The notes under the pieces were generated by a model, which did not search any database, had not been told where the DNA came from, and saw nothing but the letters and a program-made list of their open reading frames with translations. From positions 99,281,743-99,345,742 of the forward strand of contig NC_134839.1 in the NCBI RefSeq assembly GCF_965363235.1: DNA of 64,000 bases, read 5' to 3'. This DNA is from Mytilus galloprovincialis. Its lineage: Eukaryota > Mollusca > Bivalvia > Mytilida > Mytilidae. Shown in pieces: positions 1 through 11,600 of the stretch (positions are counted from its first letter, which is position 1; each line of letters opens with the position of its first letter). A program made the position numbers and the translations under genes.

Positions 1-220
1 CCGGAAACAAAACAGCAGAATCGTATATGGTTACAAAAAACTTTATTAATGCATAACCTTGTTTATCCTTTGTGAAACTCAAGACTGACCAAAACCACCT
101 GTTGACAAAATTAATAACCTTTTTTCAAAACAATAATTCCTATAAGCAATCCATGTTTGACGATAGTGTTCATTTGAACGTATTTATATATATAGATTGT
201 CGATTGGCTAACATTTCTGT

Positions 221-1005
221 AAATAAAGGCAACAGTAGTATACCGCTGTTCGAAATTCATAAATCGATTGAGAAAAAAAAAAACAAATCCTGAATACAAA
301 CTAAAACCGAGGAAAACGCATCAAATATAAGAGAACTACGACACAACAGAAACACAACATTAAAATGTAACACACACAGAAACGAACTATAATATAACAA
401 TAGCCATTTTCCTGACTTGGTACAGGACATTCTAAGAAAACAAATGGTGGGTTGAACCTGGTTATATGCCATGCCAAACCTCCCGCTTTAATTGCAATGT
501 TACATATAACATTAAAATGACAACATAACATACCAGGACTACAATACAAATAAATGGGAGAAAAGATAGGATAGAAACACACACGAATAATAGCCAGCAA
601 AAGGTACAAGGTTGAAAATTGGATATGCCACACGTGCGTTTCGTCTGTGCAAGACTAACCAGTGACGCTTGGATGAAAAACGTTTGGAAACCAAAACAAG
701 TACAAAGTTGAAGAGCATCGAAGACCAAAAGTTCAAAAAAGTTGTGACCAATAATACGGCCAGTGTTATTTGCCTGGGATAAGATCATCCTTATTATTTA
801 GAATAATTCATACTTTTGCAAACAGTAAATTTTATAAAATGACTATATAATAGATATACATGATAATATCAAAGTGGTGACTAACTACAGAATAAAAACT
901 TATATATTATATAAATCAGCCTAAATACCAGCACATAAAAATAAACAGCCGAGTTAAGCAAAGCCAGTTCAACGAACAAAGTGACGTCACATTTGAATTT
1001 CTAAA
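221..1005 (-). repeat. Interspersed repeat family A, copy 1
   Basis: On the reverse strand this segment matches 4345-5126 and 12630-13685. Shared landmarks are TTGGTCCTCAGTGCTCTTCA-like text, the phrase read as GGTTCAACCCACCA, and an end near GGTATACTACTGTTGCC. Several reading frames stay open here only because the sequence is T-rich; they encode nothing recognisable. It is probably the non-coding tail of a retroelement, but the source element is not identified. Confidence 0.7.
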
Positions 1006-1799
1006 ACGATAAGAAAGAATTAGGATAGAATTCAAGATTAGATTTGTAAGACTTATATAACATTTATTAATAACAATGAAAATTACACTACTAATTTATA
1101 TCAAATTGTGGAAGTAATTAGATAATTAATTGTATTATCTAGCTATGTCGGTGTTTCTTCTGAATCAAACTGTAAACCAAATATATCGTATAAATTTCGT
1201 AGCTCCAAACTTAAATCTAATAAATGAACTGGATGATTAATTATCTTTACCATAACACACGAATACAACAGAAAAAAATAAGATTGACAACTTCAAACGT
1301 TAAGACATTTGACAAAATCCGATAAGAATAACAAATATAACATCAAAACTAAATACATCAATTTGGGATGGAAAAGTACCGTGACACGTCTTATAGCAAA
1401 GCGAATTCACACTCAGCAAAACAGTCACAATCGGGAATAAGTCACATATGGTAGTAAAAAGATCAGACGACGTGATGACAAACCACAATCTGACACGTGG
1501 TAAAAATGTCTTTAGTTAGTTTGGACAAAGACACATCGTATGGATCAACCAATTCATGATGTTGTCCGTAAAATTTACGGAATGTCATTTAAATCTGTCC
1601 TACTCATAACTTTGTTGGAGCAGTTTCTGCGTTAGGAGCACACTCCTGTATATGAAGTATAAAACCACGAAATTAAATAGCCACGAGTATGCAAGTTTTC
1701 AACAATCCACGAAATTATGCATCCGGCTGAAGCTTTTTATTGGATTTACCTTCAAGAAATAGTAATAGTCAAATATATCTATGGTCAACTTTCAATTGC

Positions 1800-2310
1800 T
1801 TAAAGGATGTGAATCATAATTAAGTTTTGTAATTATTTTTAAATTCATTACCCGTAAATTTTATAAAGTTTGTTATAAATTCTGCCAGTTCTGAAGTACT
1901 GACTACTGATACCCGCGGGGACTGATAGTCCAACAGCAGCAGTATCAACCTAGTGGTATAAATTATTAAAACAAAACATTTAATATTTCTTGCATCTCAA
2001 GCGCTTATTTCTGGATTAACAATCACCAAGAACGATCCAAGTCGAAAATGGGATAGCAAAGAATGTATAGAACAGAAACAGTTGAACAGCAATATAAATA
2101 CATATAAAATAATAACCTAAATCCATTTAGGACACCTCTGACTGAGGGAGTTGGAATCTAAGTTTGGTAATAATTTCTAAATTCATAAACAAACAATTGC
2201 AGAATTTATTTGTTATAATCATCCCAGTACAGAAGTGCCACCCGATGTGCTAAAAATACCTCTAACAGTTATAGTCTAACAGCAGCGGTATATCGATTCA
2301 GTGATTTTAA
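1800..2310 (+). repeat. Two degenerate tandem copies of repeat family C
   Basis: Two related blocks lie about 340 bases apart (about 1800-1975 and 2150-2310). Both contain an AAATTCAT-rich start, a segment like CAGTTCTGAAGTACTGACTACTG or its decayed form, and an end like TCTAACAGCAGCGGTAT. A third relative, aligned further downstream, is the insertion at 13349-13593. The copies are strongly diverged, so this is an old duplication. Confidence 0.45.
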
Positions 2311-2801
2311 AGAAAAAACTTTATATATTTTATGCTAATTTCGTCACAATTTTGATATCACAAGCAAACATTAAAAAGTTTTCTTAAAAGAATACAACGA
2401 ATTCAGTTTAAAAGTCTGGCAGTACATGTAGAGTACTTATTAAAACTAAGACATCAAAACATTGAATTTTACAGTGATGTGGTTAACAGAGTATGTTAAT
2501 TCAAATACGGTCAATGTAAACTCATAGATCCTTAAATGAAGTTTTTCTTCAAGATTATCAACTTAGTAAAGTCTTGAAATGTTGTTTTTATCGGACCCAT
2601 ATTTATTCTGTTTTGGAAAACTTACTAAATATATATTGCCATATATGTACAGTTATAAGAACTCATAATCCTACATTCTGTCGATACTGGTAACTTATAT
2701 TTAGAATTGCACCGGATCGTGTGTTTCTATTACGCATTTTCACTTAATATGCTATTGTGTATTGATTGATACTTAATAGCTGGAAAAAATATGATTCACA
2801 A

Positions 2802-3005
2802 TTGCAAAAGAGGGGCGAAAGATACGAAAGGGACAGTCAAATTCATAGTTCAAAAATACAACGCAATGGCTAAAAAAGATAAACAGAATAATAATAGTAC
2901 ACAAGACAGAACATAGAAAACTAAAGACTAAACAACACGAGCCCCACCAAAAACTGGGGGTAATATCAGGTGCGCCGGAAAGGTAAGTAGTGGCTTGTCA
3001 GTGCT
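2802..3005 (-). repeat. Interspersed repeat family E, copy 1
   Basis: The block begins GAGGGGCGAAAGATACGAAA, continues with GGGACAGTCAAATTCAT, and ends near GGTGCGCCGGAAAGGTAAG. The same text occurs at 62805-63020 in the same orientation, and reversed at 36725-36962 and 18780-19160. No coding potential was seen. Confidence 0.7.
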
Positions 3006-3244
3006 GCTCATCTGTTGTTGTCACGTTAGATGTTTTGTGGTTCTAACCGATATATTAAGTTTAACCATTTGTAACTGGTTTTTACAGTTGTCTTATGTTG
3101 TGCTGTTACACCACTATCCCGTGTTAAGGAGGGTTTTAGCGCTTACTTACATATCTTATTAACCGTGCCACATTCGTTATGTACCGCAAGTCACGAGACT
3201 TTAACTAAATGTTTGTCGTAAGGTCAAAAAGTTAAATAAAAAAA

Positions 3245-3700
3245 TACCGAACTCCAAAGGAAATTCAAAACAGAAAATCCTTTTTTAGATTGCACTCTGT
3301 AAATACAGCTGTTGCACTTGCCACGCCTCTTTTGGGAAGATATATAATATTCATAGATATGTTAATTTTTTAACGTACTGGTTCCAAGATATGATTTCTG
3401 TATTTTATCTCAAAGAGACATACCTTGGGAATGTACCAGTATAGAAAGACAAGGTAGCGATAAAAATTTAATTCTTAGGTAATCCAATAGTGGAGGTAGG
3501 GATAGTATAGTATGTTAGTATAAGTTTAAACTCTTAGAGGTTCAGGGCATATACATGTTGAAAATATGCTGCACAGGCCTATATTTTGACCTTTGAATGA
3601 AATAGAAGTGCATATCAACTTTCCGTTCTTGGATATAATTTTTCACGAAAGTTCATAGAAAAGGTGGTACAGACTTAGCCGCAAATTCGTATATGAAATT
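3245..3700 (+). repeat. Diverged interspersed repeat, forward copy of an opposed pair
   Basis: This block pairs in reverse complement with 7030-7460. Shared landmarks are CAGCTGT next to a run reading TACAAAGTGCAA or its complement, CTTGGGAATGTACCAGT, and TTCAGGGCATATA. Substitutions and small indels are common, so the two copies are old rather than a recent inverted duplication. Confidence 0.6.
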
Positions 3701-3709
3701 ACAGTGTAT

Positions 3710-4340
3710 ATATTTACAGAATTGCAATATTAAAATGTTTGTGTTTTCATATAAATTGTATTGATATAATATAGGTTGTTTTTTGTTTAGAATGAATTAT
3801 TTCACATTCTTCATGTCGGTCCCCTTGATAGTTAATTACAGGTTTTTTTCTAATTGTTGAAGGCCGTTCGGCGACTTTGATTTATTGCATTTTCGTAATT
3901 TGGACTCTGAACTATAATTGCCTCATTATGAATCATACCACATCAGCTTATTTTTAAACAGATTAAATCATACGCAATTCTATTCTCATAGATAAATTAT
4001 AATTAATTCTATTCTTAAATAGATAAATCAAACATAGTTATACGTGTATAAATACACATACAATGTAATTATTATTTTACACCTCGGGTATCATAAGTAA
4101 CAGTTAATAAAAAAAAATTATAATAATCTTTTGGGAATGAATTTTCTAAATAATTCGAATTATAGGGCTCTGAGAAATAAACAATTCGTTGTATGTCAAT
4201 GTAATGTGAAATATTTTAATATGTATACGTTTAAGGTAAGAAGTTGCAGATTTAGAGAATTATATATATGTCTGTACACATCAGAATAATATATGTTGGG
4301 ATAACAAGTGAAACCATTAAGCTAGTATAAGTTGCTCATA
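3710..4340. other. AT-rich intergenic stretch without recognised content
   Basis: No open frame with protein-like composition, no obvious repeat partner inside this window and no RNA gene were found. The stretch is simple AT-rich sequence between two repeat blocks. Confidence 0.5.
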
Positions 4341-4344
4341 CTTA

Positions 4345-5126
4345 CAGACAATTAACACTTAACATGTTTACTGTTTGCAATAGCATGAATTGTTCTATAT
4401 AATAAGAATGTTCTTATCCCGGGCATAAAAACAATGCCGTATTTTGCGAAACCTTTTCAACTTTTGATCTTCAGTGCTGTACAACTTTGTACTTTTTTCA
4501 CTTTCGATCTTTTATATCTGGGCGTCACTGGTGAGTCTTGTGTGGGCAAGGCGCGTTTTTGGCGTATTGAATTTTAAACCTGATGCTTTTTGTTATCTAT
4601 TAATCATGTTTTTCTGTGTCTTATATGTTCTCCTATTTATTTGTATTGTAGTCCTGTAATATTATGTTGTCATTTCAATGTTATATTTAACTTTGCCATT
4701 AAAGTGCGAGGTTTGGCATGCCTTAAAACCAGGTTCAACCCACCACTTTTATTCCCCTTTAAAAGTGTCCTGTACCAAGTCAGGAAGATGGTCATTGTTA
4801 TATATTGTTCGTTTCTCTTTGTGTTGCATTTTAACGTTGAGTCGTTTGTGTTTTCTCTTATTTTTGAGATATTGAGATAAGACGTGGCACGGTACTTGTC
4901 TATCCCAAATTCATGTATTTGGTTTTCATGTTACATTTGTTATTCTCGTGGTGTTTTGTCTGATGATTGGTCTGTTTCTGTGTGTGTTGCGTTTCGATGT
5001 TGTGTCGTTGTTCTCCTCTTATATTTAATGCGTTTCGCTCGGTTTTGGTTTGTTACCCCGATTTTGTTTTTTGTCCATGGATTTATGAGTTTTGAACAGC
5101 GGTATACTACTGTTGCCTTTATTTAG
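4345..5126 (+). repeat. Interspersed repeat family A, copy 2
   Basis: This is a near full-length forward copy of family A. It includes GTGACGCC-type text in complement, ATTTGTATTGTAGTCCTGTA, GGTTTGGCATGCC, GGTTCAACCCACCA and the terminal GAACAGCGGTATACTACTGT. It contains an internal duplication around the GTTGTGTCGTTGTTCTC motif. The open frames inside are side effects of low adenine content on one strand. Confidence 0.7.
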
Positions 5127-5318
5127 ACGTTCAGTTAATAACCGAAAAATTGCTTCTCTAGATTTGGGTACCTGTTTTGAAATAAAACTTTATAAGAAGG
5201 CCTCTCCAGAAGACACATACGTACAGTGATTTTTCTTTATTTATTTTTGGGGAATTATTTAGAAGTGGAAATTAGATTTTTGTTAAGTAATTCTTCTTGA
5301 TGGAGTTTTGTTAGTTTT

Positions 5319-5336
5319 ATATATATATATATATAT
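5319..5336. repeat. (TA)n microsatellite
   Basis: A short uninterrupted TA run of about nine units sits at the start of a family D copy. Confidence 0.8.
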
Positions 5337-5700
5337 GCCTTTTTGTGTTTCTTTGTTACATATTAGTTTGTTTTGTAGATATTAAGATTATAACACCATG
5401 TCGACTGCTGTACCCCTATTTCGGACATTTTTACCTGATATTTCTATTTGTTTTGTTCACACATGGGTGTCAATATAATGGAATTGTATGCGACTTTTTT
5501 TATAAAACCGTGTTTGATCCACCATTTTGTACATAAGAAAATGTCTTTACAAAGTCAGGAATATGACAGTTGTTATCCATTGATTTGATGTGTTTAAGCT
5601 TTTGATTTTGTCAGTTAACTGCGGACTTTCCGTTTTGAATTTTCCTTGCAGTTCGGATTTTTGGTTACTTTACTTTTTGCACTATCCAACATATTTGGTA
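5337..5700 (+). repeat. Interspersed repeat family D, copy 1
   Basis: Landmarks in order: CCTTTTTGTGTTTCTTTGTT, AAGATTATAACACCATG, GACTGCTGTACCCCTATTT, AAGTCAGGAATATGACAGTT, and a terminal GTTCGGATTTTTGGTTAC. The same order recurs at 6430-6895 and 39085-39610. The 3' half alone recurs at 11660-11775, 13720-13860, 18853-19028, 54495-54645 and 62120-62325. This pattern of frequent 3'-end copies is typical of 5'-truncated retroelements. Confidence 0.7.
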
Positions 5701-6429
5701 ATGCCTATAAGTCTTGTGTATTTTAACTTTTCAGAATTCTAGTGAGGTTGTTCTGGCAATGTTTTCAAGTTATGAGATGGTTGTCTCTTTGGAGTCTTAT
5801 ATTTTTTATTGTTTCATTTTTTCCACAACTGACCTGAAAAAATTTAAGAATTGAAAGCTTCTTTTTGTAAATTCTAAAAATGTTCGCACGGTCAACGCTT
5901 TTACAACCCTATGAAATTAGGTTTTCTTCAATTTACCTGTGCACTTTATTGTGGGAGCTCGTGTCATCATGAATGTTACATTTCATTGTGTAATGAATGT
6001 TAATTCCAGAAAGACACGAGATTGCTGGTAGCCAATCAAAAAAAAAAGTATCATAATGAAACATGCATGCAGTGTATGATAACACATGAGTTAGAAATGT
6101 GTTCTTCTATACATTGTAGTATAAAAACTAATACTCACTACTACAACAAAAAATTTGATGCGAGTGGTTGTATATCGATATGTCATCATTTTAGCACTTT
6201 TAAAGATTTAACAACGCAAATTGAATTACTTTTTAACTTTTTTAACCATTTTCTTTCTTTCTTGTTGCCGATCAAAGCGCAATAACTTAAAACAGAAATG
6301 TTGTTTTTGAAAAAGGTGTAAATTATATGAAGTAATAAATGAATAATATAGCAGTGGTATACTAGGATTGATGATTTTTTGTGTTTCTTTCTTGCATATG
6401 GCTTAGCTCTGTACGTATACATCCGGTCA

Positions 6430-6895
6430 TTGTGCAATTGGGCCATGGTAAATGTTTATTAATGTATTTGTTTGTTTTAACGTGATTAAGAAAATAACAC
6501 AATGTTCACTGCTGTACCCCTAGTATTTACATTTTTACCTGTTATGTCTGTTTGCTTTGTTCACGCATTGTAGTCAATATAATGGAATTTTATGCGACTG
6601 TCATACAAATTATAAGGTTTTACTAGCTTTAAAACCTTGTTTAATTCACCATTTTCTACATAAAAAAATGCCTGTACCAAATCGTTTTCGCGTTTTTGCC
6701 CTATAGAATATGAAAGGCGAAAACGCGAAAACGCGAAATGGCCTTAACCGGCCACCATAGAAATATGACAGTTGTTGTCCAATCGATTGACCTGCTTGAG
6801 CCTTTGATTTTGCCATTTGATTAGTGACTTTCTGTCTTTGAATTTTTCTCGGAGTTCATATAAAAAAGAAGATTTGGTATAATGAGACAACTCTC
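6430..6895 (+). repeat. Interspersed repeat family D, copy 2, with a small insertion
   Basis: This copy is collinear with 5337-5700 and 39085-39610. The expected CTGTACCAAGTCAGGAATATG is interrupted at about 6683-6762 by an insert of about 80 bases. The insert carries opposed GCGAAAACGC and TTTTCGCG motifs and a GGCCTTAACCGGCC palindrome. After it, AATATGACAGTTGTTGTCC resumes. Confidence 0.65.
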
Positions 6896-7029
6896 GAAAA
6901 TCTGGATCGTTAGCAGTTCCTGCTTCAGTAACGATACCCATGATAATGCCAAATAAAAAAATTAGTTAGTTTTTGTACACAAGAATACTTATAGGTTTCA
7001 ATTCTATAAATATTGACAATGCAATTTCC

Positions 7030-7460
7030 CATAGGAACTCCTTTTACGGATAACTCTGTACCACTTTTACTATGAAGTTTTGAAAAAAATCTTATCCTAG
7101 AATTGAAAGTTCATATGCACCACAATTTTTTTTCAAAGGACAGAATATAGGGCTGTGCGGCATATTTTCAACGTTTATATGCCCTGAACTTCTCAAAGTT
7201 TGAATTAACACTAATTTTCTTAACTACCCCTATCTCGAATGAAAGGTTACCACAGATTTCAATGTAAACAATATGCACATGTAAATTTACTGGTAACATT
7301 CCCAAGTTATGTCTCTGTGAGATGGAACACAGAGAGCATAATTGGGAACCAGTATGTAAACAAAATTAATTTTCTATGAATATTCAAGTTCTCCCCAAAA
7401 GTGGCGTGTTTTGAGAAACAGCTGTATTTACAAAGTGCAACCTATATAATACATGCATCT
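7030..7460 (-). repeat. Diverged interspersed repeat, reverse copy of an opposed pair
   Basis: This is the reverse complement of 3245-3700. It keeps GAACTTTC-type text, ATATGCCCTGAACTTCTC, CATTCCCAAGTTATGTCTCT and GAGAAACAGCTGTATTTAC. The two copies could in principle pair across about 3.3 kb, but they are diverged. Confidence 0.6.
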
Positions 7461-8689
7461 GCATTCAAATTCACACCATTAACCAGTATGAATGTCACAT
7501 GAATGTCGATATCCGTCGTCTTTATCTTATTTGGGCTTCCTTTTATTTTTCTGAAAGATAAGCTTTAAACTTAAACTAGTTAAAAATATTACAAATCATG
7601 AAAATAAGTTGATAGTACATCCGGACAGTATTGTATTAGACTACAAGTTGTTTTTGGTGTAACATGTGAGTTCTTATTAAAGTGTTGTATGCATATAATA
7701 GTACCAAACGCACCAAATGCCTTCATAGATTGATTGTGGAATTGATTGTTAATTAAATCATCTATTGTAATGTTATCTACATAATAATCATCCTTAAAAT
7801 ATTTGACCACGCCTTTTGACAAAGAAATGCATTGTCAGCTGATATTTTATAAAATAGTCGGAAGTTACTTTAAAGATAGTTATCTACCCATGCTACAATG
7901 AATTATTTCCGGTTCGATACATTAAATATCACTTACTTTGTTCGGATTCGAGCTGCCGTTTTGTTGTGATATGCTGATACTTCATTGTTAAATGTTCAGG
8001 CCGAAGTTATGTTTGTGATTTGTTCAACTCGGGTTTTCAGTTAATGAACAATCCTGTTACTTAAAATGGTTTATTTTCTTTGTTTAATACTTCTTTAATG
8101 TATAACTACAAATTATCTGTACATACAATCTTGGAAACGGGGCGTAAAACATCGCAGCAATCAATCAATCTTGTTATTTGAAACAATTACTCAATTCAGT
8201 GAATGTAACAATTTAATTCAAATTTCAATAATATCGATTTTATCGCTTCATATATAATAATCAATCATCTTCATTCCTCATGACACAAACACATCGATGA
8301 TTATTTTTTTATAATTAAATAGATAAAAACATTTGTTTCTGTCAAGTACATAAACTTAATTTCGCTACTATGCATGTTATTCATTCGTGGCCTATACTAG
8401 CTGAAATTTAAACGCGCCTTCTAAAGAACAGTTTTATGATTTACGTATATTAATCTTTTGTTTTAGGTTTGCTCTAAATATTTTAATTATAGGGAAAGTT
8501 TATCTGATCTTGCAAATGACTTGTTATAAACAATTTTGATTTTTAATTGACAGCGAAGATTCATCAAAATATTTGGCGTTACTTTCAATGTAGACCACTG
8601 GAATTTTGAATGAAGTTCAAGTGTTTGTCTGTGACTCAATTCACTTTGGAATTGATTTCAACAAAAGTCCAGATGCAGATTTGTTGTAT
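7461..8689. other. Intergenic region upstream of the CUB-domain gene
   Basis: It contains no recognised gene or repeat. It should include the promoter and 5' untranslated region of the gene starting at 8690, but I could not pick a core promoter motif with confidence in such AT-rich sequence. Confidence 0.4.
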
Positions 8690-11600
8690 ATGCGAGTAAT
8701 GTACATTGTTTGGTGGATATGTCTTTTGATGTGCATTTCGAAAGGTAAGAATTTGTTAATTTTAGTGTGTTGCTTTAATCATAACTTTGGCAAGGAATTT
8801 CTGGAAGAAAGGTTTCTTGCATTCTAACTTTTTATCAACAAAATAAACACACAATACAGCTTAACAGTTGAGTGATCCAATAAAAAGATTTTGATATCAA
8901 CGATTCTAAAAGTATATTTATGAAAGTCTTGATTTAAATGATTTCTTAGTTGTTTCTAGTGCATTAAAAATCTTCAAAAGTTTAGCATGTATATACTGGC
9001 ATTTAGAGTATAATATTTTATTGTTTTAGTATGTAGTCAGTGTAATGGAAGAACTAGGGTTTTATCAGTTGGATATTCGGCCGCCACTGTACAGAGTCCT
9101 AACTATGACAATGGATACCCAATGTAAGCATCATTTAATATTATAGAGGCAGCCTTACTGTCTGTTTAATTTTTAACATTGGATCAAAGGGTAAGCAATA
9201 ATGCCAATATTAACGATTCTGGATATCGTCGTCATTTATTATTCCAGATTTCAAATATTTTTATCCCATTGTACTGATACGATGTTTTTTAGTTAAACCA
9301 TAGTGCATGTGTTCATATAACAAATATGATATAGGAAACAGTTTGCGAACATCTTTAACTGCCGTATCATTTTAAGATTTTCTAGATGTTTTTTTTTTTT
9401 ATCTAAAATTAAATGTTATAAATTTCATCTAATGTTATCATATAATTCTGCCTGTACAGATATTTTTTAATTTTTTATGCATGCAATTAACGAACCATTT
9501 TAATTACCAGTCTTCAATTAATTTTATTCTTTTGATAAAAGCCTTTTTGAAATCAAATTTGATATATAGTTAAAACTTTGAAGGAAAGTTAAGAGAATTA
9601 TCGTAAAAGTTGTTTTAATAAACCGAGGTTGAAATGGTAAAATGATATAAATTACAAATATATTGTGTGTTCATATTAAATAAAACTAAGTTTTTAATAT
9701 GTAAATTTTCATCACATTTACAGTGACATAACATGTTCATGGAAACACTCCTCATCAATAAGAGGATCATCACTTTTGGTCCAAATCAACGCATCTATTG
9801 ACTGCACCGGGGATACAATAAATATATATGACGGTATGTAACATATATTGTCCTCATTGAGGTGTTTTAGAATATGATAGGGAGTTTATGATAAAAGTGT
9901 TAACCATAATGATCAACATGCCAATATACATTATACTTAATACTAAGCAGTCTATGTTTGTCGAATAAAACCTTCAACTATTTTATTTATTTAGACAATG
10001 AGGGATTTCTAAGACAAAATCTTTCAGATACTTATCTTTTTAAAACCTCTGTATTATCCATCTAATGATCAAATTTGATACGACTTATTCCAGTGGTAAA
10101 TAATATAATTCTATTTTGCCACCGCGATGGTGCTACAAAAATATTTCCTGTTAGGGTTAGGGCTGGTGTTATGGTTACGTTTACTATATAAATGCAGATA
10201 TTTTGCCTGAAATAAGACTGTTTTATGTTGAATAGTCTTTTAACAAATTTTGATTATTGTGTAAGTTTGTCTATATCTAGAAATTACAAGATGATTATTT
10301 CTCTAATGGATTATCATAAACTGTCGTTTGTTTTTGCTTAAATGCATGTCAAAGAATACCAATAAAAAGAATCCTGAATGTTGCAAGCTGTTACGAATAG
10401 ACAACATACCGCTTCCATATGGTTTCTGAATATGGTTACTTTTTAAACTTCTTATTTCTTAACCGGTTTTAATGAATCTTCCAACTTATATTTATAAACT
10501 TGGTATTTCCGAAAAGCTTTTTCGTGATTTACCTTCATTAGGAACGCTCTAAGCCAATGATGTATAAATGCAAAGAAATATAAGAAGCTAAATATCAAAC
10601 TGGACTTTCAAAATGTGTCAGGTTGAGTTGAGTGCAGTTTTAAAATATTTCCAGAACATCGCTTATAAGTTTGTGTTTATCCGTATTTTACCCCGTTTTT
10701 ATGGCAAAGCAAGGGTGTAATTTCTTCTCCAGATTAATGGAAGAAAACATAATATATATTATATTTAAAACCGTTCTTGTCAAATTCCTCTGGTTTATTG
10801 AACACTGATGTGATATTATTCACGACTAATATTCACATGGTTTAAAATACAATATAAAATCTTAATTCATCTAACACATACATAGTCAATAAAATGGTAA
10901 CCTTAGTCACATCGTTTAAGTTTAATTTGTTTCTGTTACATTACTTAATGACATTGATATTTATATTTTTAGGCACAAATACCACTGGTTTAAATTTGCA
11001 CACTTGCTCAACAAAGGGATATCCTAGATATTTCATAGCTTCGACTGGTTATATATATACATCGTTCATCACTGACAGCATGTCCAATGCAGCGGAAAAA
11101 GGATTTTCATACAACGTTATATCAGCTAAAGATTTTTGTATGTACTTTTTTATGATCTTTAATGAATATAAGATTTTAGATTAATAACTTCTTGAATAAA
11201 TACAAATTTTAATTATCGTATGTGTATTATAAACCTCCTAGCCATATCTTACCATCTTTGACTTGCTACTTAATCATGAAAATTAGGAAATTTCGTTTTT
11301 TAATTGTTATCTTTTGGCAATTTTTTCAAATTTAACGAAATTAATTTGCTAATGATACATTTGATTGAGAATACCCCTTTTGATTAAGGGTCAATAGCTG
11401 AAATTTCAAGGTTATACCAGCTATATAGTTTCCAAATGTTGTCTTTTGAATCTTATGCTCAACTGTATTTGCTCAATGGGATGACAAAACACCTTTTTTG
11501 TTTTAATGTCACTAGGTCAAAGACTAATACAATGGCAAAATTGGCTTTTCTTATTTATTTGAATCAAAAGTCAAACTTTTACAATACGAAGCAAGAGAAT

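Noticed and set aside
301..788. Cluster of cysteine- and phenylalanine-rich membrane-like ORFs
   Set aside because: They overlap in several frames on one strand of interspersed repeat family A and change freely between copies.
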